DNA of 64,000 nt from Agrobacterium vitis (GCF_013426735.1 NZ_AP023272.1:1842501-1906500); one strand, 5' to 3'; positions 29,777 through 39,356 are shown, counted from the first letter of the stretch. A program made the numbers and translations. Notes: generated by a model from the letters alone, not told the origin.

Positions 29777-30118
29777 TTATCTAACGTAGACGATCTTGCC
29801 GCCATTGGCGGCGGTCTGCACCCAGATGACGTTTTTCACCAAAATGCCCCGAACCTTCATGGCCTCGCGCAACACGGGGCTGCCACTGACTTCGGCCTGC
29901 GATGTCTCGATCATTTGGCGCGAGGGATAACGGACCAGAAGCGGCAGGTCATTGCCGTGGCCGGGCGGATGCTGATAGACACGCTCCACCGACACGCCGT
30001 CATTATAGCGCTTGCCGAACAGGATATCGGGGAGGGTAAGCTCTCCCGCCATTGCCGGCAATGTAAAGCTTATCGCCAGGCTTGCTGCGATTAGAAGTGC
30101 TGAAATCTGTTTTTTCAT
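29777..30118 (-). CDS. Small secreted protein, function unknown
   Basis: A 113-residue protein with a Sec signal peptide (MKKQISALLIAASLAISFTLPAMA-G). Three successive ATG codons (30124, 30121, 30118) follow AAGGAG; the last is best spaced. The mature part includes LPDILFGKRYNDGVSVERVYQHPPG and ends ILVKNVIWVQTAANGGKIVYVR. It has no cysteines. I do not recognise the family. A palindromic rhizobial repeat lies 20 bases upstream and may contribute to its promoter or leader. Confidence 0.7.
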   Translation of the reverse strand: MKKQISALLIAASLAISFTLPAMAGELTLPDILFGKRYNDGVSVERVYQHPPGHGNDLPLLVRYPSRQMIETSQAEVSGSPVLREAMKVRGILVKNVIWVQTAANGGKIVYVR

Positions 30119-30137
30119 CATCATATTCTCCTTACAG

Positions 30138-30228
30138 GCATGTCGCGCAAAAGTGTGCAGCGGTTTTGCGATCACGATATGCCCAAACAAGCCATGTCGC
30201 GCAAAACTCCTAGGCCGTTTTGCGGCGG
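30138..30228. repeat. Rhizobial palindromic repeat, one full and one partial unit
   Basis: The first unit (30138-30182) pairs GCATGTCG...GCAAAA with TTTTGCGATCACGATATGC around AGTGTGCAGCGG. The second (30191-30228) repeats CATGTCGCGCAAAA and then TTTTGCGGCGG. Similar CATGTCGCGCAAAA elements are common in rhizobial gaps. Confidence 0.6.
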
Positions 30229-30332
30229 AACCCCACGTTTCATGACTGCGACCAACGTGCAGATCTCTTAAGACATATAGAGAGCCGATAGCGGCAATTT
30301 CAGCCCTGTCACCATCATAATTTTAAACGCAC

Positions 30333-30386
30333 GAAACCACCGGTTCGGTGCCATCACGTCCGAACCGGCGGTTTCTTGTTTTTTCG
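30333..30386. terminator. Hairpin terminator downstream of cheW
   Basis: A 16-base-pair stem with one mismatch, GAAACCACCGGTTCGG / CCGAACCGGCGGTTTC. The T-rich run TTGTTTTTT is on the plus side, so it is strongest for plus transcription, but it lies 46 bases past cheW and is the only candidate there. Confidence 0.5.
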
Positions 30387-30431
30387 ACTTTTCAACCGAG
30401 CTTACGCTCGACCGACCAGACACCTTGCCGA

Positions 30432-30896
30432 TCAGGCGGCGTTGGCCAACTCGTCGGCGATAACCGTGTCGAGGTTGAGGAAGCAGACCATGGATTTTTC
30501 CAGCGCCACGATGCCGCGGCAGAAGGCACGCTGCATTTCCGGGATGATTTCCGGAGCGGGCTGCAAGTCTTCACCGCGAATGGTCATCATGTCGGAGACC
30601 TGTTCGACCAACAGGCCAACCAGCTTGCCGGCGATGTCGGTGACGATGATGGCCGAGCGCTCGGACGGTTCTGTCATGCTCATGCCCAGCCGGCAGGCCA
30701 TGTCGATGACCGGGATGACGGCGCCGCGCAGGTTGATCAGGCCCAGTACGTATGGGGGGGTATGTGGCATCGGGGTGACCGGTGCCCAACCGCGAATTTC
30801 ACGGATCGCCATGATGTCGATACAGAATTCCTGATCGCCAAGATGGAAGGAGACGATTTCAAGATAGGCGCCGGACTGCTTGATGGCATTGGACAT
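30432..30896 (-). CDS. cheW: Chemotaxis coupling protein CheW
   Basis: A 154-residue cytoplasmic adaptor linking chemoreceptors to CheA. The SH3-like folds show EIVSFHLGDQEFCIDIMAIREIRGW, then PYVLGLINLRGAVIPVIDM, the DIAGKLVGLLVEQVSDM segment and a final MVCFLNLDTVI strand. Length is normal. It follows the receptor gene by three bases, so the two are one operon. The main che cluster is not in the window, so this is an accessory coupling pair. Confidence 0.94.
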   Translation of the reverse strand: MSNAIKQSGAYLEIVSFHLGDQEFCIDIMAIREIRGWAPVTPMPHTPPYVLGLINLRGAVIPVIDMACRLGMSMTEPSERSAIIVTDIAGKLVGLLVEQVSDMMTIRGEDLQPAPEIIPEMQRAFCRGIVALEKSMVCFLNLDTVIADELANAA

Positions 30897-30899
30897 GGT

Positions 30900-32906
30900 T
30901 TAGAACTCTTCCCAGTGGTCGGTTGATGGGGCGGCTGCCGTTGCACGGGCTGGCGTGGAGCCGCTGCCTTTGGTGAAAGCCCCCGCAACCTTGCTCATGA
31001 GCTGCTTTGCGGGAGACTGCGTCGGTGCTGAGGTCGGTCTTGCCGGCTCAGGTCTGCTTGATGTCGGTCGCGCCGGGTGTGATCCTGGCCGCGTCTCACC
31101 CGCGCCGCCGATCTTGAATTGCCCAACGAGCTGTCCAAGATTGTCTGCATCGCTGGCAAGCGTATGACTTGCCGCATTGGTCTCTTCGACCATGGCGGCA
31201 TTTTGCTGCGTCACCTGGTCCATCTGTCCGACGGCGGAATTGATTTCACTCAGGCCAACTGATTGTTCGCGCGCCGAGGTTACAATCGACTTAACGTGAT
31301 CGTTAATTCGCAGCACATCTTCGCCTATTTTATGCAAAGCCTCACCGGTGGCGGTCACAAGCTCGACCCCGGTGCGCACTTCGTCGTTGGATTTCGTCAC
31401 CAGATCCTTGATGGTGCGGGCGGCGTCGGCGGCCCGGCCTGCCAGGGCACGAACTTCCTGGGCGACGACAGCAAATCCCTTGCCGGCCTCGCCAGCGCGG
31501 GCGGCTTCGACGCCTGCATTCAGCGCCAGAAGGTTGGTCTGGAAGGCGATCTCGTCAACGACGTTGATGATCTTACCGATTTCGCCAGTGGCACTTTCAA
31601 TCCGCTCCATGGCCGCCATGGCATCGGAGACGACGGCACCGGACTGTTCGGCATAGGTCTTGGCATTATCGACCATGTGGCTGGCATCTTCTGCACGTTG
31701 CGTGCTGGTGCGGACCGTTTCGGTAATCTCGGCCAGTGCCGCCGATGTTTCTTCCAGCGATGCGGCCTGCTGTTCGGTGCGGCGCGCCAGATCGTCGGCT
31801 GCGGAGCGCATCTGATTGGCATTGGCCTGGATGGAGCTGGAATTGATGGAAATTTCGCCCATGACATTGCGCAGATGGGTGGTGACAAGATTGAAATCTG
31901 TGCGCAGGCGTTCGACTTCCTGCGGGAACGCTTCATCGACCGCTGCCTGCAAATCGCCCTCGGCCAGTCGGTTCAGGCCCTTGCCCAGGGCATCGACGGC
32001 GGCTTTCATCCGGTCGCGCTCGGCGGCCGCTGCGGCCTCGCTCTCGCGCATCTCGGTTTCGCGGCTCTTTCGGTTGGTTTCAGCCTCGGCCTCCAGCGTG
32101 CGTTTGTCGATGACGGCCTGACGGAAAATATCAGCCGATCGGGCAATGTCGCCGATTTCATCACCCCGCGCCAGGCCGAGGATCTCGCGGTCGTAATTAC
32201 CCTCGATGATATCCTTGAGGCTGGTGCGGACATTGCGGATGCCGTTGACGACCGAACGAGCATGGATGATCTGCAATCCGAGAACCAGGAAAAATGCAAT
32301 CAATCCGATGGTGATCTGCATGGTGATGGCGCTTCTGGAAGCGCTCGTCGCGTCTGCCACACGGCTCTCGACAAGTTTGCCAGCGGCGGAGGAAAGATTG
32401 GCCAGCGTGTCGCTCAGCTTGCCGCCCGCGCCATCGATGACATCGTCAATCCGGGCGTAATTCTCTTCCGGAGCCTGGGTTTCCACCAGCTTCTTCAGTT
32501 CCACGGTGACTTCCTGGCGGATTTTCTGAACATCGCTGTCATAGCTTGCAACGTTTGCCGATAGGCCAACATCAGCAGCCACCTCTTTTACGATGGCAGA
32601 TCCATTGGCAAGTGCCAGGCCAGCCTTGTCGAAAATGCTCTGGCGGTCCGGCTGTACCTTGCCTTCGTCACGGTCGATGATCGTATCCATGGCAGCAAGG
32701 GTAATTTCGCCATTGGCGAGCCGAAGTTCGTTGATCGTTTCCAGCTTGTTCTTGAGTTCTATCGCCCGATGCAACGAGTGATCCAATTGGCTGCTCTTAT
32801 AATAGCCGACGGCCAGCATGGCCGCGATGGCGCAGATGGCAGCACCGCCCAAGGTCATCAGGCGCTGGCCGACGGAAAGGCTTCGGCCGGAAATTGCGTT
32901 GCTCAT
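30900..32906 (-). CDS. Methyl-accepting chemotaxis protein with C-terminal docking peptide
   Basis: A 668-residue receptor. I start at the ATG at 32906 (MSNAISGRS); the longer open frame has no plausible leader. Helix 1 is at about 17-35. A helical periplasmic domain follows to about 245, then helix 2 ([19 protein letters not shown]). HAMP ([16 protein letters not shown]) and a second HAMP-like segment ([20 protein letters not shown]) come before the signalling tip [20 protein letters not shown]. The C-terminus DHWEEF matches the pentapeptide to which CheR/CheB bind. It is cotranscribed with cheW. The ligand is unknown. Confidence 0.94.
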   Translation of the reverse strand: MSNAISGRSLSVGQRLMTLGGAAICAIAAMLAVGYYKSSQLDHSLHRAIELKNKLETINELRLANGEITLAAMDTIIDRDEGKVQPDRQSIFDKAGLALANGSAIVKEVAADVGLSANVASYDSDVQKIRQEVTVELKKLVETQAPEENYARIDDVIDGAGGKLSDTLANLSSAAGKLVESRVADATSASRSAITMQITIGLIAFFLVLGLQIIHARSVVNGIRNVRTSLKDIIEGNYDREILGLARGDEIGDIARSADIFRQAVIDKRTLEAEAETNRKSRETEMRESEAAAAAERDRMKAAVDALGKGLNRLAEGDLQAAVDEAFPQEVERLRTDFNLVTTHLRNVMGEISINSSSIQANANQMRSAADDLARRTEQQAASLEETSAALAEITETVRTSTQRAEDASHMVDNAKTYAEQSGAVVSDAMAAMERIESATGEIGKIINVVDEIAFQTNLLALNAGVEAARAGEAGKGFAVVAQEVRALAGRAADAARTIKDLVTKSNDEVRTGVELVTATGEALHKIGEDVLRINDHVKSIVTSAREQSVGLSEINSAVGQMDQVTQQNAAMVEETNAASHTLASDADNLGQLVGQFKIGGAGETRPGSHPARPTSSRPEPARPTSAPTQSPAKQLMSKVAGAFTKGSGSTPARATAAAPSTDHWEEF

Positions 32907-33398
32907 GAATATCCCCGCATGGCTCAGTTGACGTGACCGGGTCGGTCCTATGGAACATGCTGTGCGGAGTTTAGAAAGACTGCGCTCTCCGTTACAGAGT
33001 GCGGCTGTCATTGCTGAAACCGCCGCATCTTTCACGTCCAGCCCTCTTGCTGGCGAGCGATTTTTCAGCAATCCTCCAAGGACGTCATGTCCTGACGGCG
33101 TAAGGCCGACATGCAGGTTGACTGTCTCTCAAGACTATTAAGCTTATACTAATACTATTCTCGATTGATGATTTAATTCTATCGGGCGCTCCAAGCAGCC
33201 TGTGATGCGGTTTTCCGCCAGCCCGTATGACGGTTGCGGGCGACGATATGTCTCGGGGTCGAGGTATTTGATTTTCACGTTTTGCGGTTTGTTTGATTTG
33301 CCTTGCCTATCTCCGGGCTTGTATGGAAGAGCATGGACCCTGCTGGCACCGGCGATTGTCAATCCTGCCGCCGGGCTAAGGACATATTGAGTGAAGCG
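32907..33398. other. Intergenic region between the receptor operon and the SCO gene
   Basis: I see no gene. A weak hairpin, GACGTCATGTCCTGACGGCGTAAG-type, lies near 33081-33110, and an AT-rich tract at 33135-33175 may contain the receptor promoter. Open frames on both strands lack family resemblance and ribosome sites. Confidence 0.35.
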
Positions 33399-33998
33399 AT
33401 GAAGAGACTGCGGATCGGGCTTTGGATATTGGTGGCGGCCTCGGCAGCTTTGCTGGGCTATCTGACGCTTGAAATTGGCCAATCGAGCCGCACGGTGGGC
33501 GAGGCGGCCTATGGCGTGCCATTCCAACTGGTGGACCAGCGGGGGCAGCCGGTGAGCGAGCAAGTGCTGCGCGGCAAGCCGAGCGCGCTGTTCTTCGGCT
33601 TCACCCATTGCCCTGAAGTCTGCCCGACCACCCTGTTTGAATTGGATGGCTGGCTGAAGCAGGTCGATCCGCAGGGCGGTCATCTGAATGCCTATTTCGT
33701 TTCCGTCGATCCGGAACGCGATACGACCGAGATCCTGAACACCTATGTTTCGAATGTTTCCGACCGGATCATCGGCATCACCGGCGCGCCCGACAAGGTG
33801 ATGGAGATGGTCAAGGGCTTCCGTGTCTATGCCAAGAAAGTGCCGGTCGATGAGGCCAATCCGAACGGCGATTACACCATGGACCATACAGCCTCTGTAT
33901 TTCTGCTGGATGCGCAGGGCCGGTTCAAAGGCACGATTGCCTATGGCGAAAACCCCGAAACCGCCGTCCAGAAGCTGCAAAAGCTGATGAAGGGCTGA
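33399..33998 (+). CDS. SCO1/SenC family copper chaperone
   Basis: A 199-residue membrane-anchored thioredoxin-fold protein delivering copper to cytochrome oxidase. An N-terminal helix (IGLWILVAASAALLGYL) anchors it in the inner membrane. The copper site is CPEVC in FFGFTHCPEVCPTTL together with the histidine in MDHTASVFLLD. The SVDPERDT loop is also diagnostic. The start is the ATG at 33399. Neighbouring prmA is in the same direction but 127 bases away, and no oxidase genes are adjacent. Confidence 0.92.
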   Translation: MKRLRIGLWILVAASAALLGYLTLEIGQSSRTVGEAAYGVPFQLVDQRGQPVSEQVLRGKPSALFFGFTHCPEVCPTTLFELDGWLKQVDPQGGHLNAYFVSVDPERDTTEILNTYVSNVSDRIIGITGAPDKVMEMVKGFRVYAKKVPVDEANPNGDYTMDHTASVFLLDAQGRFKGTIAYGENPETAVQKLQKLMKG

Positions 33999-34125
33999 GC
34001 GCTTGGCGATGCTCGGAGAGGCGATGCCTGTCCCGCTTTGATGTTGCAACAGCGCGTCAGGCATTGTACCGGAAGCGACAGGAACGTGGGCGTTCAATCA
34101 GCCCACCCCATAGGGAATATCGACC

Positions 34126-34998
34126 GTGAGCGAACTTCGTTTTTTCACCAGCACCACTGAAGTGCAGGCCAATCACATTCTCGACCTGTTGAGCCTGGAG
34201 TTCGGTGAAGAAGATTACGCAATTGCCACCACGGAAGTCGATGAAAAACGGGATATCTGGGAAACATCGATCTACCTGATGTTCGATGAGGAAGACGATA
34301 TACTGGCGCGGGTGAAGACGGCGCTGGTCGCGGAATTTCCGGACCTGCCGGTCGAGCGTGAAGTGATCCCCGATATCGACTGGATCGCCAAATCGCTTGA
34401 AGGCCTGACGCCTGTCAGAGCAGGGCGGTTCCTGGTGCATGGGTCCCATGACCGCGACAAGGTGCGTCCCCATGATCTGGCCATCGAGATCGATGCCGGT
34501 CAGGCTTTCGGCACCGGCCACCATGGCACGACGGCTGGCTGCCTGGAAATGATCGACAGCGTGGTGCGCGCCCGCAGGCCCCGCAACGCGCTGGATCTGG
34601 GCACCGGCAGCGGCGTTCTGGCCATCGCTGTGCGCAAGCTGGTCAACGTACCGGTACTGGCCACCGATATCGATCCGATCGCGGTGCGGGTGGCCAAAGA
34701 AAACGGCACGCGCAACGGCGTCCCCAACGGTATCGAATGGCGTACCGCGCCGGGTTTTCATTCAACGGCTTTTGGTGAATTCGGGCCTTTCGACCTGATC
34801 ATCGCCAATATTCTTGCTCGCCCACTGATGAAGATGGCACCGCAGCTCGTCACTCATCTGGCTCCGGGCGGTTCCGTCATCCTCTCCGGCATTCTGGCAT
34901 CGCAGCGCTGGAAAGTGATCGCCGCCTATAATGGCGCGGGGGTGAAGCATGTGCGCACCATCTGGCGCAATGGCTGGGTCACTATTCACCTGCAATAG
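34126..34998 (+). CDS. prmA: Ribosomal protein L11 methyltransferase
   Basis: A 290-residue SAM-dependent enzyme that trimethylates ribosomal protein L11. The N-terminal L11-recognition domain covers about 1-85. The Rossmann domain includes EIDAGQAFGTGHHGTTAGCLE (substrate loop), the SAM motif LDLGTGSGVLAIAV and FDLIIANILARPL. Length fits the family. The leader has no strong ribosome site beyond weak GGGAATA. A terminator follows at 35156. It is followed on the opposite strand by a tiny gene. Confidence 0.93.
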   Translation: MSELRFFTSTTEVQANHILDLLSLEFGEEDYAIATTEVDEKRDIWETSIYLMFDEEDDILARVKTALVAEFPDLPVEREVIPDIDWIAKSLEGLTPVRAGRFLVHGSHDRDKVRPHDLAIEIDAGQAFGTGHHGTTAGCLEMIDSVVRARRPRNALDLGTGSGVLAIAVRKLVNVPVLATDIDPIAVRVAKENGTRNGVPNGIEWRTAPGFHSTAFGEFGPFDLIIANILARPLMKMAPQLVTHLAPGGSVILSGILASQRWKVIAAYNGAGVKHVRTIWRNGWVTIHLQ

Positions 34999-35155
34999 TC
35001 GGACCTTTAAGTGGTTTTCGGCTTGCGATGATTGTGTGCGGTGCAGCAGTGAATAGCGCGCATGGCTTGTGCGGGCCAAATCCCGTCAGACTTATGCCGT
35101 TAGACTTACGCTGGCAGACTGGCGTTTTCAGAAATGTCGCTTTTCACAAAAAACA

Positions 35156-35185
35156 AAAAAGGCGGCACCGCCATGCCGCCTTTTT
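35156..35185. terminator. Bidirectional terminator after prmA
   Basis: Perfect stem AAAAAGGCGGCA / TGCCGCCTTTTT around CCGCCA. The minus side continues with further T-runs, so it also suits the small minus-strand gene at 35332. Confidence 0.85.
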
Positions 35186-35331
35186 CTCGATCAGGTTTCC
35201 CTGATCAACCCGCGAACCTTGGGAGGAGAGGCTCAAGCGGGTCCCGTAGCCGGGACTGTGTTCGATAGGTAAAATGGCCGCTCGACATGCCTCCACAGCG
35301 GTGGCGTCGCATAGGCCATTTCAGGATGGTA

Positions 35332-35496
35332 TTAGATTGCAGCGCGAACCGAGCCGTTGCGGACGGTGCCAGTGCGGGTTTCGCCGGCCAGAATGTCACG
35401 CGACAGGGAGGAGGCGCCGGTCAGACCGTTGCGGCCAATCTGACGGCCGAGCGGCATGGCGCGGGTCGGAGCAGAGGTGCGGATCGGGCTGGTCAT
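35332..35496 (-). CDS. Putative 54-residue protein
   Basis: A short open frame MTSPIRTSAPTRAMPLG...GSVRAAI. It is rich in Arg, Gly, Ser and Thr (about 9 Arg in 54), basic and without hydrophobic segments. A moderate GAGACC ribosome site lies before the ATG. Codon third positions are consistently G/C, like the coding genes here, and a strong terminator with minus-strand T-runs lies 147 bases downstream. I do not recognise it. A chance frame cannot be excluded. The 35497-35766 stretch upstream holds no other gene and would include its promoter. Confidence 0.5.
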   Translation of the reverse strand: MTSPIRTSAPTRAMPLGRQIGRNGLTGASSLSRDILAGETRTGTVRNGSVRAAI

Positions 35497-35766
35497 CGGA
35501 GGTCTCTTCGGTTTTGTTTAGCATGTTGCGTTGCGGTGCTTCTAATCGGTTTAGCTGATTTGCGACAGCGTTTTGCTGGCATGGGAGCCATGCGCTCAGC
35601 GCATCGATTATGATGCTGTCAGGCTTTTTGTGGTCAAAAAACCGTCACAATCTGCCTTTGACGGGCCGGGTAAGGCGAAAAGCGGGGCAAAGGTGATGGA
35701 AAGGGTGTCATTTCAGCGCCGCTGTTATAGGTTGGCAGCAGTTTTTGACAGTGTCGGACAGGTCTC

Positions 35767-37614
35767 ATGTTCCAAAGTTTTGACGTTACCTCCACTCCTC
35801 AATTCGGTCGCGACCGTGTCGCGGCGCTGCGCGACCGGTTTTCGGGGCTGGGTATCGATGGGTTTATGATCCCGCGGGCCGATGAATATCAGGGCGAATA
35901 TGTCCCAGCCTCAGCCGAACGCCTGTCCTGGCTGACCGGCTTTACCGGCTCGGCGGGCGAAGTTCTGGTAACGCAGAGCCAGGCCGTGGTCTTTGTCGAT
36001 GGCCGCTATGTCACGCAAGTGCGCCAGCAGGTGGATCTCGACGTGTTTACGCCGGGCGACCTGATCGATGAGCCTCCGGCCAAATGGATCCCGGCCCATG
36101 CACCGAAGGGCTTCCGGCTGGGCATCGATCCATGGATGCATACGGTGGTGCAGGTGTCGCGGCTGGAAAAGGCGCTGAAAGAGATCGGCGGAACGTTGGT
36201 GCTGGTCGATGAAAATCCGCTCGATGCGGTCTGGACCGACCGTCCTGCCGAGCCGTTGGGCGCAGTATCGATCCAGCCGATCTCGGCCGCCGGGGTCGAG
36301 GCAGGTGAGAAGATTGCCAAAATCGCCGATGGCCTTGCGGCAAAAGACGTAGCGGCGGTGGTGATCACCGATCCATCGTCTGTGGCCTGGATCTTCAATC
36401 TTCGCGGTCAAGATGTGCCTCACACGCCGCATCCGCTGTCGCGCGCAATCGTCCATGCTGATGGCAAGGCCGAGCTGTTTCTGGACCGGCGCAAGACGAA
36501 TCTCGAGGTCGAGACCTATCTCGATGGTCTTGCCACCCGGCTTGATCCGCAGAATTTCGTTTCGCAATTGGCAATGCTGGCGCAGACCGGCGCCCGTATT
36601 CTGATGGACCCGGATCTCTCGCCAGCGGCACTGGCACGTCTGGTGGCCAGCCGGGGCGGCAAGGTCGTGGACGGTGCCGATCCGGCCAAGCTTGGCCGGG
36701 CGGTGAAAAACCTGGTTGAGCTGAATGGCTCGGCTGTCGCCCATGTACAGGATGGTGTGGCCGTTGTTGAATTCCTCAGCTGGCTCGACCGGCAACCGGC
36801 GGGCAGCGCGACGGAAATCAGTGCAACGCGGGCGTTGGAAACCATCCGCGCCAAAGTGGGTGAGCGTATGCAGAACCCGCTGAAGGATATTTCCTTCGAT
36901 ACGATTGCCGGGGCAGGCGAACATGCCGCCATCATGCATTACCGGGTGACGACGGAAAGCGACCGGCCGATCCGGGCAGGCGAAATGTTCCTGGTCGATT
37001 CGGGCGCGCAATATGTCAACGGCACCACAGATATTACCCGCACGCTTGCCGTCGGCGCGGTGCCGGACGATCAGAAACGGTTCTTCACACTGGTGTTGAA
37101 GGGTATGATCGCCATCAGCACGGCGCGGTTTCCCAAGGGCACGCGCGGCTGCGACCTCGATCCGCTGGCGCGCATCAACCTGTGGAAGGCCGGGGCGGAT
37201 TTCGCCCACGGCACCGGCCACGGTGTCGGCTCGTTTCTGTCGGTCCATGAGGGACCGCAGCGGATTTCCCGGCTTTCCACCCAGGAATTGCTGCCAGGCA
37301 TGATTCTCTCCAATGAGCCTGGCTACTACCGGCCCGGTCATTTCGGCATCAGGATCGAAAACCTGATCTATGTGCGTGATCTGGAGCCGGTGAACGGCGG
37401 CGACCTTGATATGATGAGTTTCGAGACGCTCACCTTCGCGCCCATCGACCGATACCTGATCGTTGAGGACATGCTGACCCGTGAGGAGTTGCGCTGGCTG
37501 GACGATTACCACGCCCGCACACGAGAGCAGCTTTTGCCGCTGGTGGAGGGAGACGATGCCCGAAGCTGGTTGATCCGGGCAACCGAGCCAATGGCGCGGT
37601 CCGCTACTACATAA
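35767..37614 (+). CDS. pepP: Xaa-Pro aminopeptidase (M24, aminopeptidase P)
   Basis: A 615-residue cytoplasmic metallopeptidase removing N-terminal residues before proline. Two N-terminal creatinase-like domains (residues about 10-300) precede the pita-bread catalytic domain. Metal ligands: aspartates in VDSGAQYVNGTTDITRT, the histidine in FAHGTGHGVGSFLSVHEGP, and glutamates in LSNEPGYYRPG and IRIENLIYV. The length, close to eukaryotic-type three-domain APP, is normal for alphaproteobacteria. It is followed by a palindromic repeat that can act as terminator. Confidence 0.95.
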   Translation: MFQSFDVTSTPQFGRDRVAALRDRFSGLGIDGFMIPRADEYQGEYVPASAERLSWLTGFTGSAGEVLVTQSQAVVFVDGRYVTQVRQQVDLDVFTPGDLIDEPPAKWIPAHAPKGFRLGIDPWMHTVVQVSRLEKALKEIGGTLVLVDENPLDAVWTDRPAEPLGAVSIQPISAAGVEAGEKIAKIADGLAAKDVAAVVITDPSSVAWIFNLRGQDVPHTPHPLSRAIVHADGKAELFLDRRKTNLEVETYLDGLATRLDPQNFVSQLAMLAQTGARILMDPDLSPAALARLVASRGGKVVDGADPAKLGRAVKNLVELNGSAVAHVQDGVAVVEFLSWLDRQPAGSATEISATRALETIRAKVGERMQNPLKDISFDTIAGAGEHAAIMHYRVTTESDRPIRAGEMFLVDSGAQYVNGTTDITRTLAVGAVPDDQKRFFTLVLKGMIAISTARFPKGTRGCDLDPLARINLWKAGADFAHGTGHGVGSFLSVHEGPQRISRLSTQELLPGMILSNEPGYYRPGHFGIRIENLIYVRDLEPVNGGDLDMMSFETLTFAPIDRYLIVEDMLTREELRWLDDYHARTREQLLPLVEGDDARSWLIRATEPMARSATT

Positions 37615-37615
37615 T

Positions 37616-37709
37616 TCTTTAAACCGAAATCGGTTTAAAGAGAAAACTATGCAGCAGATATAAAGAGCGACAGCGAACCTTTCTGCGCCAGATATGGCGC
37701 ACGGCGCTG
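37616..37709. repeat. Rhizobial palindromic repeat after the aminopeptidase gene
   Basis: Begins with a perfect 11-base inverted repeat TCTTTAAACCG-AAAT-CGGTTTAAAGA and continues with CAGCAGATATAAAGAGC, CTTTCTGCGCCAGATATGG and CGGCGCTGTA. The block recalls a repeated rhizobial intergenic unit. The first stem may terminate pepP. Confidence 0.6.
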
Positions 37710-37717
37710 TATGTAAA

Positions 37718-37747
37718 AAAGCGAGGATGCAGAGGCATCTTCGCTTT
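37718..37747 (-). terminator. Terminator of the small gene at 37793
   Basis: Stem AAAGCGAGGATGC / GCATCTTCGCTTT (one G-U pair) with T6 on the minus strand, 45 bases past the stop of the 66-residue gene. Confidence 0.8.
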
Positions 37748-37792
37748 GGGCATGTTCGCTTTGAAAAAACGATAGAGGTGGAAGAAGGGTGA

Positions 37793-37993
37793 TTAGCGCC
37801 CTCTTTCTTCGCTTTCGCGGATGGCCTCATCCAGTGCCACTTCCAGCAGATAGCTCAACATCTCGCAGCGGGCGGCGTCTGACGCCTTGATCAGCTTTTG
37901 CAGGTCCTCGGCAATTTGATGGATGGAATGGGCGTTCGCTGCCGGTTCCTTGCCGCCAGCAATCAGTTCCAGTCGATGACGTTGATGACCCAT
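37793..37993 (-). CDS. Small conserved-looking helical protein, function unknown
   Basis: A 66-residue soluble protein, all-helical in appearance: IHQIAEDLQKLIKASDAARCEMLSYLLEVALDEAIRESEE. The ATG has a good GAGAGGGG ribosome site and the gene has its own terminator, which together make it convincing. It resembles small rhizobial proteins of unknown role, and no DNA-binding motif is evident. It is divergent from nothing close; upstream is a 230-base gap before azlD. Confidence 0.75.
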   Translation of the reverse strand: MGHQRHRLELIAGGKEPAANAHSIHQIAEDLQKLIKASDAARCEMLSYLLEVALDEAIRESEERGR

Positions 37994-38226
37994 TTAAAAA
38001 CCCCTCTCACTGCATTCCGCCTTTTGCCGCAGGACGCCGTCCATCAAGACTGCCCACACCTGACGGCGTGACGAATCAACAAGCGGAACGGTTGCGACGA
38101 CAGGATTCTACCATAGGTTATTTATATTAAATATAGCTGAATAAGAGATACGAACTGTAAAACAAGCCTCACCCCAATTTCAGCGGTTTTGGAGAGGTGA
38201 TTGCCGTAAGGTGGAGCGGATAGGGA

Positions 38227-38535
38227 TCAGGTCATGAACTGGCGGATCAGCACGGCGGCACCCCAACCGGTGAGCAGCATGGGGATAAGCGAAAAGCGCA
38301 GGCCAACGACGAGACCAAGCAGCATGGCGAATTTCACCTCCATCCCACCGGCGTAAAAGGCCGGGGCGACCAGCGTGGTCAACACGGCGGCAGGAACGGC
38401 GTTCAACGCTGCATCGACCCTGGGCGGCAAAGTCTTGAAACGGCTGATCACCAGATAGCCGCCAGCGCGGGTGAGGTAGGTGGCAAGGGCGGCAGCCAGA
38501 ATGATCGCCACCATAGAGGGGTCAAGATCCATCAT
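38227..38535 (-). CDS. azlD: AzlD-like branched-chain amino acid exporter subunit
   Basis: A 102-residue protein with four hydrophobic helices and the family stretch YLTRAGGYLVISRFKTLPPRVDAALNAVPAAVLTTL. AzlC and AzlD together export branched-chain amino acids. Its start overlaps the azlC stop by four bases, so the subunits are made from one message. Confidence 0.93.
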   Translation of the reverse strand: MMDLDPSMVAIILAAALATYLTRAGGYLVISRFKTLPPRVDAALNAVPAAVLTTLVAPAFYAGGMEVKFAMLLGLVVGLRFSLIPMLLTGWGAAVLIRQFMT

Positions 38536-39242
38536 TGCCTCACCTCCGGTCGATCATCAAGGGCCGCCTGCGCCTTCGGCGGCAGCAGGGCTGCGGTAAC
38601 AATGCCCGCCAGTGCGCCAAGGCTGACATGCCAGGGTGAGCCAACGGCATGCATGGCAAACACCGCGGCCACGGCACTGACCGCAACCACGATCAGGAAG
38701 TTCGGACGCTTGCGAAAGCCAAGCACGCTGCCCATGAAATAGACGGGCAGCAGCACGTCGAGGCCAACCGCTTTCGGATCGCCGATCAGGCTGCTGAACA
38801 CTGCGCCAATCGCCGAAAATCCGACCCAGGGAATATAGATGGCTAGCGCAAAGCCCATATACCAGCCGAAGGAAACGGACTTGCCACCTTCGGCATGTTT
38901 GACGGTTTCGGCAAATTGCGGATCGGTCATGAAGAAGAAGGCGACGGCTTTTTGCAGTCCGCTCAGCCGTTGGAAATAAGGGCCAATGGCCGCCGAATAG
39001 AGGATATGGCGGAAATTGACGGCAAACACCGAGAGCACGATCAGCCAGGCCGGAACGTTATTGCCGAACAGATCGATGCCGACCAATTGACTGGCGCCTG
39101 CAAAAACCGTCGCACTCATCAGCGTCGCCTCAGCCACCGATTGGCCATGGGCGGCAGCGACGGCACCAAACAAGGCGGCGAAGGGCAATGTGGAAAGGGT
39201 GATGGGAGCGCTTTGGCGCGCGCCATCGGTAAAGTCTGACAT
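38532..39242 (-). CDS. azlC: AzlC-like branched-chain amino acid exporter subunit
   Basis: A 236-residue inner-membrane protein with seven or eight helices. Family marks are GAVAAAHGQSVAEATLMSATVFAGASQL at the N-terminal part and NFRHILYSAAIGPYF in the middle, plus the FFMTDPQFA segment. It heads a two-gene operon with azlD. No adjacent regulator (Lrp-type) is present; a RIME-like repeat lies immediately upstream of the start. Confidence 0.94.
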   Translation of the reverse strand: MSDFTDGARQSAPITLSTLPFAALFGAVAAAHGQSVAEATLMSATVFAGASQLVGIDLFGNNVPAWLIVLSVFAVNFRHILYSAAIGPYFQRLSGLQKAVAFFFMTDPQFAETVKHAEGGKSVSFGWYMGFALAIYIPWVGFSAIGAVFSSLIGDPKAVGLDVLLPVYFMGSVLGFRKRPNFLIVVAVSAVAAVFAMHAVGSPWHVSLGALAGIVTAALLPPKAQAALDDRPEVRQ

Positions 39243-39252
39243 CGTCTTTTCC

Positions 39253-39356
39253 TAGAGCATTTCCAGCAAAAGTGCGGTGCGGTTTTGCATCCGGAAATGT
39301 GTTGAAACAAACAGTTAGAGTATTTATGCGTTTCTATGAAACGCGGAAATGCTCTA
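39253..39356. repeat. RIME-like element upstream of azlC
   Basis: Ends in a perfect 12-base inverted repeat, TAGAGCATTTCC and GGAAATGCTCTA. The interior has AAAAGTGCGGTGCGGTTTTG and GTTTCTATGAAACGCGG, matching remembered rhizobial intergenic mosaic elements. It begins 10 bases before the azlC start, so it is part of that leader. Confidence 0.75.

Noticed and set aside
33144..34097. A long minus-strand frame across the SCO gene
   Set aside because: Overlaps a well-supported SCO gene and lacks any motif.
35911..37830. A 639-codon open frame antisense to pepP
   Set aside because: Arg/His-rich composition typical of a high-GC shadow frame; the sense gene has all catalytic motifs.
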